Part shown: piece by piece, positions 48,429-56,432 of the stretch
Layout: every line of letters starts with the position of its first letter
Numbering within the stretch: the first letter of the stretch is position 1
Assembly (NCBI GenBank): GCA_029433345.1
Contig: JAQTHY010000001.1
Coordinates: forward strand, 868,001-932,000
Direction of reading: 5' to 3'
DNA: 64,000 nt
From: Orbaceae bacterium ESL0727
Lineage (GTDB): Bacteria > Pseudomonadota > Gammaproteobacteria > Enterobacterales > Orbaceae
The notes under the pieces: generated by a model
What the model was told of the DNA's origin: nothing
Databases searched by the model: none
What the model saw: only the letters and a program-made list of their open reading frames with translations
Program-made: the position numbers and the translations under genes

Positions 48429-48456
48429 TATCTTATACTATCTATCATATAAGATA
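48429..48456. promoter_or_regulatory. Candidate operator of the LysR regulator
   Basis: TATCTTATA, ten bases, TATAAGATA: a perfect 9-bp inverted repeat 38 bp before the lysR start. LysR-type regulators usually bind dyads with T-N11-A cores near their own promoter. Binding is inferred. Confidence 0.45.
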
Positions 48457-48494
48457 GGTTAACGCGATAGCTGACTTTTAGAGATTTTGATCAT

Positions 48495-49394
48495 ATGAAT
48501 TTAAAGCAACTTAAATATTTTCAATTGCTTGCTAAAACACAACATTATACCTCAACCTCAGAATATTTTTCGATTAGCCAGCCTAGTTTAAGTCACTCGA
48601 TTGCCGAACTGGAAAAAGAGGTTGGCATAAAATTATTCCAAAAACGTGGGCGAAATGTCGAATTAACCAAAGAAGGGCGACAGTATCTCACTTATGTTGA
48701 GCAAGCATTGGCGGCTTTGAATGAAGGTGAGCAATTTGTCAAAGAGTTGACCAGTATCTCTAATGGGCATATTGGTTTGGCATTTATCTATTCTATCAGC
48801 GCAAATTATATTCCTAAAATGATCAAAGCGTTTTTAAGTCATCCTGAAAATAAAAATATTACTTTTTCATTTTATGAAGGATTATCACAGCAAATTGTCG
48901 ATGGGCTGAAAAATAAACGTTTTGAGATCGGTATCTGTTCACAGCTGCATGATGAACCTGATATTCATTTTCAAAAATTAGCCAAGCAAGAGTTGGTTTT
49001 TATCATTTCCAATACGCATCCTTTATCTAAACGCAAAAAATTAGCATTGAAAGATATTATTCATGAACCGCTGATTTTGTTTACTGAGCGCAGTGGTATG
49101 AAGAATGTGATCGATACTATGTTTGAGAAAGCGGGTATTAAGCCCAATGTGGCTTGTCTTGTTGAAACTGAAGGGGCAATGATGGGATTGGCATCGATTA
49201 ATTATGGGATTGGTATTATGCCGAGAGTCTCTATTCCGGAAGAATTTAATGTCACGTTAGTGCCGATGAATAAAAATGATCAAAAGCGCGATATTTTTAT
49301 TGCTACTATGGCCAATCGACCACTTTTACCCGCTGCACAAAAGTTCTACCATTTTTTAATTGAAAATAGTGATGATGCGATTTTTGGCCGATAA
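48495..49394 (+). CDS. LysR-family transcriptional regulator
   Basis: 299 residues. Winged helix-turn-helix at about 1-60 (MNLKQLKYFQLLAKTQHYTSTSEYFSISQPSLSHSIAELEKEVG, then LFQKRGRNVELTKEG), and a LysR substrate-binding domain from about 90 to 295. It heads the quinate/shikimate gene region on the same strand, so a shikimate-pathway effector is a reasonable guess. The close CynR/CysB-like relatives cannot be told apart by eye. Confidence 0.88.
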   Translation: MNLKQLKYFQLLAKTQHYTSTSEYFSISQPSLSHSIAELEKEVGIKLFQKRGRNVELTKEGRQYLTYVEQALAALNEGEQFVKELTSISNGHIGLAFIYSISANYIPKMIKAFLSHPENKNITFSFYEGLSQQIVDGLKNKRFEIGICSQLHDEPDIHFQKLAKQELVFIISNTHPLSKRKKLALKDIIHEPLILFTERSGMKNVIDTMFEKAGIKPNVACLVETEGAMMGLASINYGIGIMPRVSIPEEFNVTLVPMNKNDQKRDIFIATMANRPLLPAAQKFYHFLIENSDDAIFGR

Positions 49395-49537
49395 GTTAGC
49401 ACAGAGTTCCCTTCTTTTCGGAATAAGTGTTATGATAAATTTGAAAATAGCGCCATTTTAATCGCTTTGATATCGCATTATTATTGCTTGAATATGGTCG
49501 ATCTTTACTTTATTTGTAACTTACACAAGGAGTTAAT

Positions 49538-50368
49538 ATGAGTCAGTTTACACCTTATAGTATATACGGAATTATTGGTTACCCACTTGGACATAGTATG
49601 AGTCCGCTTATTCATACCATGTCGTTCCAAGATTATAATATTCCAGCCGTATTGGTTCCTTTCCCTATGCCTTCTGAAGATATTCCGACTCTTTTTAAAT
49701 CAATTCGACTATTAAATATTCGTGGTTTATGTGTCACTATTCCTCATAAACAGACGATTATTCCTTATTTAGATGAAGTCACTGATCGCGTCAAAAAAGC
49801 GGGGGCAGCAAATCTTATTTATTGGGATGGCGATAAATTGTGCGGTGATAATACTGATATTATTGGTTTTATGGAGCCATTACGTCACAAAAATCTGAGT
49901 GCTGATTATAAAAAAGTGTTATTACTTGGCGCAGGTGGTGCGGCGCGAGCTGCAGTGGTTGGTTTACATGATCTTGGCTATACCGATATTACCGTTACCG
50001 ATATTGTCGATGCGTTACCTAATGCTTTGGCGGCAGAATTTAATTTGAAGGTAGTGCCATGGGACAAGCGTAATGAAGTTGAAGCACAAATTATTGTCAA
50101 TGCAACGCCATTAGGTATGCAAGGTAAGTTTGAAACAGAAACAGCTTATGAACAGTCTTGGTTCAAAGGTAAAGGTGTGGCCTATGATATCGTTTATACG
50201 CCGTACCATACTTGCTTTAGAAATGCAGCCGAAAAAGCGGGATGGGAATCTATTTCGGGTCGTGATATGTTCATTGGCCAAGCGAATGCGCAATTTAAAA
50301 TTTGGACTGGCAAAGATCTTTCTGTCCGCGCTAAACAAGCCGTTATTGATGCACTAGCAGGAAAATAA
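49538..50368 (+). CDS. Shikimate/quinate dehydrogenase, AroE family
   Basis: 276 residues. Substrate domain: GYPLGHSMSP (S20, S22 bind the carboxylate), catalytic K71 in VTIPHKQ and D107 in GDNTDI. NAD(P) domain: LLGAGGAARA followed by ITVTDIVDAL at the end of strand 2. Here an Asp replaces the NRT motif that binds the NADP phosphate in biosynthetic AroE, so NAD use is predicted. It oxidises shikimate (or quinate) to the 3-dehydro acid, or the reverse. AAGGAG 7 bases before the ATG. Probably a catabolic paralogue, with the housekeeping aroE elsewhere. Confidence 0.88.
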   Translation: MSQFTPYSIYGIIGYPLGHSMSPLIHTMSFQDYNIPAVLVPFPMPSEDIPTLFKSIRLLNIRGLCVTIPHKQTIIPYLDEVTDRVKKAGAANLIYWDGDKLCGDNTDIIGFMEPLRHKNLSADYKKVLLLGAGGAARAAVVGLHDLGYTDITVTDIVDALPNALAAEFNLKVVPWDKRNEVEAQIIVNATPLGMQGKFETETAYEQSWFKGKGVAYDIVYTPYHTCFRNAAEKAGWESISGRDMFIGQANAQFKIWTGKDLSVRAKQAVIDALAGK

Positions 50369-50378
50369 GGGGATTTTT

Positions 50379-50732
50379 ATGACTAATGTAGAATTGCAAG
50401 CGTATCGCCGCTTTTTGATGTTGAAAATATCGGAAGCGAGTCAATATGTGGGTAAAACCGAACCTAGCGTTTGGCGTGAATGGGAACAAGGTTCACAGCC
50501 GGTGCCTGAATTTGTTGCAAATGCAATGAATGAATTAAAAAGACAGCGGAATGATAAAATTAATATCATTATTAATGGTATTAATGATCGCGTAGGGAGC
50601 AGTTCTATTCGTTATTTTATGACTTATGAAGAGTTTCATAAAATGAATCCTAATTTGGATCTGATTCAATGGCGATTACATCAATCTATCGCCACAGAAC
50701 TTTACTTTAGAGGGCTTGAAAAGCTCTGTTAA
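50379..50732 (+). CDS. ydiL: YdiL-like helix-turn-helix protein (DUF1870 type)
   Basis: 117 residues. It follows E. coli YdiL: an N-terminal helix-turn-helix region (about 5-45, LQAYRRFLMLKISEASQYVGKTEPSVWREWEQGSQPVPE), then IIINGINDRVG and a conserved tail DLIQWRLHQSIATELYFRGLEKLC. Relatives include Aca2-type DNA-binding proteins. It lies 10 bp after the shikimate dehydrogenase and is followed by a terminator. In E. coli ydiL sits at the head of the ydiM-ydiN-ydiB-aroD locus, so this association is conserved. A regulatory role is inferred. Confidence 0.8.
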   Translation: MTNVELQAYRRFLMLKISEASQYVGKTEPSVWREWEQGSQPVPEFVANAMNELKRQRNDKINIIINGINDRVGSSSIRYFMTYEEFHKMNPNLDLIQWRLHQSIATELYFRGLEKLC

Positions 50733-50747
50733 GTTTGGGGTGCTAAT

Positions 50748-50787
50748 ATGGGGCTTATTGCCGTTGGCTATGCCCCATTTATTTTTG
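50748..50787 (+). terminator. Terminator after the ydiL-like gene
   Basis: ATGGGGC/GCCCCAT stem with an inner GCC/GGC pair, followed by TTATTTTTG. It ends the shikimate dehydrogenase-ydiL unit. Confidence 0.7.
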
Positions 50788-50939
50788 TCCATTTACCATT
50801 CTGATAAATATCATATCAACAAACCCAGCCATTTTCTGGATTCCCTTTTTCTCTTGTTATCGTTTTGGGTTTGATGCAGCGCGTGACATAGGGTCGTTTT
50901 TTTTGCATAAAATCGCGAAAGATTCGAAATAGTTATTAT

Positions 50940-50957
50940 TGTAAATATTAATTTACA
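50940..50957. promoter_or_regulatory. TyrR box upstream of aroL
   Basis: TGTAAATATTAATTTACA is a perfect 18-bp palindrome and a perfect TGTAAA-N6-TTTACA TyrR box. aroL is a classical TyrR-regulated gene in E. coli. It lies about 140 bp before the aroL start. Confidence 0.75.
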
Positions 50958-51011
50958 AAAATATTTAAAAAAATATATATAAATCATAGAAGTAATATAA
51001 CAAGCAAAAAG

Positions 51012-51058
51012 TGTAAAATATTTGTTGCAAATGCGTCATGTAATTACTAGCATAGTAA
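51012..51058. promoter_or_regulatory. Second weak TyrR box and a TTACTA/TAGTAA palindrome before aroL
   Basis: TGTAAA-N6-GTTGCA (51012-51029, 10/12) is a weak TyrR box. A perfect palindrome TTACTA-GCA-TAGTAA (51044-51058) overlaps where the promoter should be; its ACTAG core recalls TrpR half-sites, but the spacing differs. E. coli aroL is controlled by both TyrR and TrpR. Confidence 0.35.
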
Positions 51059-51094
51059 ACAGTTGCATTCTGGTATTTATAAAAAGGATCGAAT

Positions 51095-51616
51095 ATGAAC
51101 CAAACAATTTTTTTAGTCGGTGCCCGTGCTGCGGGTAAAACGACGATGGGAAAGATGTTAGCAAATGCGTTATCATTTTCATTTATTGATACAGATTGCT
51201 ATTTACTCGAAACTACCCAAAAAACGGTTGCCGAAATAGTTGAAAAAGAGGGCTGGGAAGGCTTTAGAGCGCGGGAAAGCTCAGTACTTGTCGAAACTAC
51301 AAAACCTAATCGCGTGATTGCAACCGGTGGCGGCATGGTGCTGGCTAAACATAATCGGGATTTTATGAAACAACACGGAACTGTCCTCTTTTTATCTGCG
51401 CCAGCGGCAATACTTGCAGCGCGATTAATGAAAGATCCGAATGTTGCACAGCGTCCTTCCTTAACTGGCTTATCTATTGTTGATGAGATGGAAAAGGTGT
51501 TGGAAGATCGCATGTCGTTATATCAAGATGCTGCGCATCATGTGCTTGACGTTGCACAAGATGAATCGAAAATTCTTGCGCAAATGTTAAGCGTGCTAAA
51601 TGTTAAAAACGGATAA
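51095..51616 (+). CDS. aroL: Shikimate kinase AroL
   Basis: 173 residues (E. coli AroL 174). It phosphorylates shikimate at the 3-hydroxyl. Walker A G9-ARAAGK-T17, metal/substrate aspartates in IDTD (D32, D34), shikimate-binding R58 in GFRARES, GGG at 78-80 (VIATGGGM), lid region with RPSLTG. The sequence is closer to AroL than AroK (FRARE, VAEIVEKEGWEGF). It stands alone with TyrR-type sites upstream and a terminator after. Confidence 0.95.
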   Translation: MNQTIFLVGARAAGKTTMGKMLANALSFSFIDTDCYLLETTQKTVAEIVEKEGWEGFRARESSVLVETTKPNRVIATGGGMVLAKHNRDFMKQHGTVLFLSAPAAILAARLMKDPNVAQRPSLTGLSIVDEMEKVLEDRMSLYQDAAHHVLDVAQDESKILAQMLSVLNVKNG

Positions 51617-51666
51617 AATCTAACCGAACCGGATGTGTTAACGGCTATAATCCACACCATAAATTC

Positions 51667-51702
51667 AAAGCCTTGTTGAGATATCAATAAGGCTTTTGTT
51701 TT
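51667..51702 (+). terminator. Terminator after aroL
   Basis: AAAGCCTT/AAGGCTTT stem, inner TTGA/TCAA pair, followed by TGTTTTAG. The remaining spacer to 52265 is AT-rich promoter DNA with no recognised gene. Confidence 0.75.
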
Positions 51703-52265
51703 AGTCGCATTGATGAGGTGAGCCGTTATCAAACCGCATGACAATCATCTATAGTGAATCGATGTCCATTCATTGAATGGATAAAATGGATTCTATTGGA
51801 TCTGCATCAACCTAAAGCTGCAATGCGCATTTTTAATGCACAATAAGCCTAAAAGATCGTCATATAAATAACTTTCAGAACGCCTATCCATTTCAATCAA
51901 AACGCTATTTTTTAGGGTAACTAGCATCGTCCAATGAATAGCGCATATCAGACAAAATCTTATTGTTTATCTTATTGTTACTAAAAAAGATGGCGTATAT
52001 TTTATTCGTTTATCATCATCCATAATAGCTGGAAAAAATCAATACAGATCCTGATTTTATTAGCTTCCCCAATTAGAAATTAAATTTATTTTTGTTCGAA
52101 AACATTTAAAATAACTATAGATACGGGTCGAATTATAAATTTTTGTGAAGAATATTAAAATTTCATAATAAATTTAAGCATAATATTTTGTAATTAAGAT
52201 TAACGATTGTATATTGGTTTCAGTTTTATTTTTGAGTTTTTAAATTTTAATTTTGGAGTATGACA

Positions 52266-53465
52266 ATGAATAATCAGCCGATCCATTCTTATGGAATTGT
52301 TGGCTCGATCTATGCAAATTATATTATGCAAAGTATTGCATTAATTGTGATTATGCAATTTTCGACTGACCTTTCTAAACAGCTAAATACCGATATTGTC
52401 GGACTTGGCTATGTTGCCTCGGGTATTGGTATTGGGAAGATATTACTAATGTTTATTGGTGGCGTCCTGTCAGATAAATTTGGACGTAAACCGTTTATCT
52501 ATATTGGTATGCTTTGTTACGTGACCTTCTTTTTGGGGATCACTTTCTGCAATGATATTCATCAAGCCTTCTTTTTAGCGATTATTGTGGGGGCCGGCAA
52601 TTCATTTTTAGATACCGGATCGATGCCGACGTTAACGGAATGTTTCCCGAAATCTGCTGGTACCGCCAGTATCTTGATTAAAGCGTTCATTTCATTAGGT
52701 TCGTTGATTTTGCCGTTAATTGTCTATTTTATTGATGGGCACCATATCTGGTTTGGTTGGGCATTTGTCGGTTTTTCTCTCTATCTATTATTAAATGGTT
52801 TGATTTTAGCACCCCAAAAGTTCCCGTCTAAAGATACCGCGATTACGGGGAATAATGGTGATAGCGATTATTTTATCAGTAAACCTAAATTTTGGTTCGA
52901 AGGTATTTTATTGATCTTGATGGGATTCACCACCACGGCAACCTTTACCGTGATTTGGCAATGGCTACCCGAAATTGCACATCGTGGTGTGGGTATGGAT
53001 GAGCTTTCGGCAAAACAGTTGATTAGCTACTATAGTACGGCATCGATTATTTCTGTTTTCGTCACGTCTTATATCGTTAAAAAAGTGCTACAACCGGTTT
53101 ATTGTATTGTTATTTTGCCACTTCTATCGGCTGCCTTTTTGGCGCTCTTCTTTTTTAATTTAACACCGACTATGTGTTTTATTGCCGCAATCGGTATCGG
53201 TTTTACTGCCGCGGGTGGTGTGTTGCAACTCACATTGGTGGTTATGCAGCAATTATTCCCTAAACGCAAAGGGTTAGCGGTTGGGTGTGTATATACACTC
53301 AGTGGTTTTTCTTACATTATTGTGCCGAGTGTGATTCCTAAGCTGACAATGATTAATGTGAGTTATGCCATTTTGATTGATCTTTTTATCGCCTTGGGCA
53401 GTGTGGTATTAGGGGCAGTTGTCTGTTATCGATTTACGCGAATCGTTGATATGAAAAAAATTTAA
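52266..53465 (+). CDS. MFS transporter, YdiM/YdiN-like (first of a pair)
   Basis: 399 residues from ATG 52266, which has GGAG 7 bases upstream; the ATG at 52260 is too close to it. Twelve predicted membrane helices. GGVLSDKFGRKPFIYIG is the MFS loop 2/3 motif; GAGNSFLDTGSMPTLTECFPKSAGTASILIKAF and GFTAAGGVLQLTLVVMQQLFP are typical of the E. coli YdiM/YdiN pair, which lie beside ydiB-aroD. Likely imports quinate or shikimate (inferred). 32 bp before the second transporter. Confidence 0.85.
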   Translation: MNNQPIHSYGIVGSIYANYIMQSIALIVIMQFSTDLSKQLNTDIVGLGYVASGIGIGKILLMFIGGVLSDKFGRKPFIYIGMLCYVTFFLGITFCNDIHQAFFLAIIVGAGNSFLDTGSMPTLTECFPKSAGTASILIKAFISLGSLILPLIVYFIDGHHIWFGWAFVGFSLYLLLNGLILAPQKFPSKDTAITGNNGDSDYFISKPKFWFEGILLILMGFTTTATFTVIWQWLPEIAHRGVGMDELSAKQLISYYSTASIISVFVTSYIVKKVLQPVYCIVILPLLSAAFLALFFFNLTPTMCFIAAIGIGFTAAGGVLQLTLVVMQQLFPKRKGLAVGCVYTLSGFSYIIVPSVIPKLTMINVSYAILIDLFIALGSVVLGAVVCYRFTRIVDMKKI

Positions 53466-53497
53466 TAGAAATCATTAATTAGTATAGGAACGTTTAA

Positions 53498-54787
53498 ATG
53501 AAAAATAGGTATTTAGGGACGTCGGTCTGTTTATATATTAACTACTTTGTGCATGGTATGGGCGCCATTATTCTGGGCTTAAATGTTGATTATTTAGCCG
53601 CACAATTTAATCCAGAGATCGCTTATTTATTTACTATTGCCAAAGATCTTCTAACGCCTGAGCAAACACGGTTAATTAGCCAGGCTAAAGGGGGCGTTTA
53701 TGATGTGATGGTTGGACTGGGCGTTGGGCGTTTATTGGTTCTGTTTATCATGGGGACACTGTCTGATAAATTTGGTCGTAAACCGTTTATCTTTTTAGGT
53801 GGGCTATTTTATATCGGTTTCTTACTCGGTATTTTAGTCAGTCCGAATGTCCATATCGCCTTTATGTTTGCCGTACTCGGTGGGATTGCTAATTCGACAC
53901 TCGATGCAGGCACCTATCCTGCCTTAATGGAAGCTTTTCCAAAATCTCCGGGTTCTGCGTCTATTTTAACCAAAGCAGCAATTGCGGCCGGTCAATCAGT
54001 GTTACCGATTATTATGGGATTGATTATGGCGGCGCAAGGTTATTATGGTTGGTCATTCTTCTTCTGTTGCGCAATTTTGCTTATCAATGCATTAGTTGTA
54101 TTAAAAATGCCATTCCCGAATTATAAAATTACACCACAACAAGAAGAGAAGGATCTCACTGCGGTCGATACCTCAATGCCAACTCTAAAAACTAAAGCTA
54201 ATTTTTGGATTGAAGGGATCTGCTTTATTCTGATTGGATTTACCTCGACAGCAACATTTTATTTGGTTTCATCTTGTTTAAAAGATTTTTCACAAACTGT
54301 TGCGGGTATGGATGCAGCAGGTGCCGGTTATTCTGTATCTGCATATGGAATCGGTACATTAGCCAGTGTCTTTTTAACAGCTTTCTTGGTTAAAAGTTTG
54401 GTAAGACCCGTCTATATTGTTGTGTTGTATCCACTTCTTTCAACCTTAATGCTTATCACACTTTATCTCAATCCAACACCAATGATGTGTGTTGTGGCTG
54501 GTTTTGTTTTAGGATTTACTGCTGCAGGTGGGGTATTACAATTGGCCTTAACAACTATGGCGGAATTCTTCCCATCCGGTAAAGGGAAAGTGCTTGGTAT
54601 CTTCTTTACGTCATCAAGTGTGGCGACGGCGACGATTCCATTTTTAATTGGTTATATTTCGAAGAATTTCGATCTGCGTTATGTGATGTTAAGTGATGCT
54701 GTTATTGCCGGTTTCGGAACATTATTAGCCGTGATTGTTTTAATTCGTTATCGCACAATCTTTAATTTCCCGAAAAAAAGTGCGTAA
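53498..54787 (+). CDS. MFS transporter, YdiM/YdiN-like (second of a pair)
   Basis: 429 residues, about twelve helices; clearly paralogous to the gene before it: MGTLSDKFGRKPFIFLGGLFYIGFLLGI, ANSTLDAGTYPALMEAFPKSPGSASILTKAAIAAGQS, GFTAAGGVLQLALTTMAEFFPSGKGKVLGIFF. It has an insert of about 20 residues after helix 1 (FNPEIAYLFTIAKDLLTPEQTRLISQAKGG) that the first lacks. The tandem pair suggests two related substrates or uptake/antiport. A double terminator follows. Confidence 0.86.
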   Translation: MKNRYLGTSVCLYINYFVHGMGAIILGLNVDYLAAQFNPEIAYLFTIAKDLLTPEQTRLISQAKGGVYDVMVGLGVGRLLVLFIMGTLSDKFGRKPFIFLGGLFYIGFLLGILVSPNVHIAFMFAVLGGIANSTLDAGTYPALMEAFPKSPGSASILTKAAIAAGQSVLPIIMGLIMAAQGYYGWSFFFCCAILLINALVVLKMPFPNYKITPQQEEKDLTAVDTSMPTLKTKANFWIEGICFILIGFTSTATFYLVSSCLKDFSQTVAGMDAAGAGYSVSAYGIGTLASVFLTAFLVKSLVRPVYIVVLYPLLSTLMLITLYLNPTPMMCVVAGFVLGFTAAGGVLQLALTTMAEFFPSGKGKVLGIFFTSSSVATATIPFLIGYISKNFDLRYVMLSDAVIAGFGTLLAVIVLIRYRTIFNFPKKSA

Positions 54788-54803
54788 TTTTTATTAACTT
54801 CTC

Positions 54804-54877
54804 GATTCCACTGACGTGAGTGGAATCTATCAAAAAAGGCGACTTATCAGCGTTGATTGGTCCGCCTTTTCTATTTT
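54804..54877 (+). terminator. Hairpin plus terminator after the MFS pair
   Basis: GATTCCACT/AGTGGAATC (54804-54827, 9-bp stem), then AAAAGGCG/CGCCTTTT (54834-54870) followed by CTATTTT. The second is flanked by A- and T-runs and could stop both strands. Confidence 0.7.
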
Positions 54878-54961
54878 CCTTTCATTTTAATTGATTTCAT
54901 CCTAACTACGGTTACCGTGAATGCAGTGATAACCGTTGGTTATAAGCAGATGTTTGATATA

Positions 54962-54999
54962 AACGTAAATTTGACATAAACGTATAGTAGTTCTGAAAC
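54962..54999 (-). repeat. Dispersed 28-38 bp repeat, copy F (reverse)
   Basis: On the minus strand: GTTTCAGAACTAC, TATACGTTTATGT, CAAATTT, then a partial second unit ACGTTTATATCAA (54949-54961). It lies 31 bp beyond the rsmB stop. Confidence 0.75.
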
Positions 55000-55030
55000 T
55001 TCATAATCATATTTATGGGTATTTAGGCCG

Positions 55031-56323
55031 TTACTGTTTTTGTAAAACGGCATAGAAGAAACCATCACCACTATTTTCGGCCGGTAAAAGCTGTTTGAAT
55101 TCACCTTGCGCTTTAGCATCAGTTTGTGTTTGTAAAAAGCGTGTAATTTGCCATTTATTTTCGTCTGGTAGCACTGAGCAGGTTGCGTAAACTAATGTTC
55201 CACCCGGTTTTAGGTAATCCCAAATTTTAGTTAAAATTGTTTGCTGTAACGTGACAAGCTGGGCAATATCGTCATCGCGGCGTAGCCATTTTATATCTGG
55301 ATGACGGCGGATAACTCCGGTGGCTGAACAAGGGGCATCGAGTAAAATACGATCAAAACGTTTGCCACTGCACCACTGTTCGGGGGTAGTGCCATCGCCA
55401 ACCATCACTTCTGCCCGTAAATTTAAGCGAGTCAGGTTTTCACTAATGCGTTTGGTTCGCCCTGCATCGACATCTACCGCGAATACATGTGCGTTAGGAG
55501 CCATTTCTAAAATATGGGTTGTTTTGCCGCCAGGTGCCGCACAGAGATCTAATATTAACTCACCATCTTTGGGTGCCAAGAGATAGGCGGCATATTGGGC
55601 AGAGAGATCTTGTACGGTCACACTGCCTTGCGCAAAGCCGGGTAAATTATTGACATTAGTCGGGGTCAGTAATCGTAATGCTGACGGTATATTGGGATCG
55701 CGTTCAGCCGCAATATCGTGCTCTGCCAATAGCTGTTGGTATTGGCTTGCCGTATAGTGGATTTGATTCACCCGCAACCACATAGGTGGTTTTTGATTAT
55801 TGGCATGAACAATGTTTTTCCACTCATCGGGATAGGCCTGTTCAAGGCGTTTTAATAGCCAACTTGGTTGTAATGATTGTAAAGCAGCGGTTTGGTTTCT
55901 AAATTGCTGATGTAGTTCGGGTTGTTGGCGTAAAAATTCACGCAATACACCATTAATTAAGCCTTTTAAGTTGGATTTTTTTAAGCTATCAACGGCACCT
56001 ACTGTTTCGCCTACTGCGGCATGCTGCGGAATACGAGTGTATAGAATTTGGTAAAGCCCTACCAGCAGAAGATAATGTAAAATCCGATTTTTACCGGTTA
56101 ACACTTTGGCCATTAAGGTTTTTAGATAAAAATTGAGTTCGGGTAAAACACGCATCACACCAAAACAGATCTCTTGCATTAATGCGCGATCTCGCTCAGT
56201 AAGATGATGTGTTAACTGCGGTAAGATAGCTGTGAGTGATTCGCCTTGTTCGACGACCTGACACGTTGCTTGCGCACAAAGTGCACGGATATTGGGATAG
56301 GTTTTATGGATCGGTTTATTCAT
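55031..56323 (-). CDS. rsmB: 16S rRNA m5C967 methyltransferase RsmB
   Basis: 430 residues. N-terminal NusB-like RNA-binding domain (about 1-140), C-terminal SAM-dependent methyltransferase: LDLCAAPGGKTTHILEMAP (motif I), VDVDAGRTKRISENL, DAPCSATGVIRRHPDIKW (motif IV Cys) and YATCSVLPDENKWQITRFL (catalytic Cys). In E. coli it is part of fmt-rsmB-trkA; here it sits alone within the quinate/shikimate region on the opposite strand. Confidence 0.95.
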   Translation of the reverse strand: MNKPIHKTYPNIRALCAQATCQVVEQGESLTAILPQLTHHLTERDRALMQEICFGVMRVLPELNFYLKTLMAKVLTGKNRILHYLLLVGLYQILYTRIPQHAAVGETVGAVDSLKKSNLKGLINGVLREFLRQQPELHQQFRNQTAALQSLQPSWLLKRLEQAYPDEWKNIVHANNQKPPMWLRVNQIHYTASQYQQLLAEHDIAAERDPNIPSALRLLTPTNVNNLPGFAQGSVTVQDLSAQYAAYLLAPKDGELILDLCAAPGGKTTHILEMAPNAHVFAVDVDAGRTKRISENLTRLNLRAEVMVGDGTTPEQWCSGKRFDRILLDAPCSATGVIRRHPDIKWLRRDDDIAQLVTLQQTILTKIWDYLKPGGTLVYATCSVLPDENKWQITRFLQTQTDAKAQGEFKQLLPAENSGDGFFYAVLQKQ

Positions 56324-56432
56324 GGTTTATGGCCATTACCCTTTTTAATGGTTGATTTGCCTTGCCGCTTTTATCGATAAATGATCTATTGATTTTGCTT
56401 TACCCGATATGCGGCATTCATATTATGATTAA

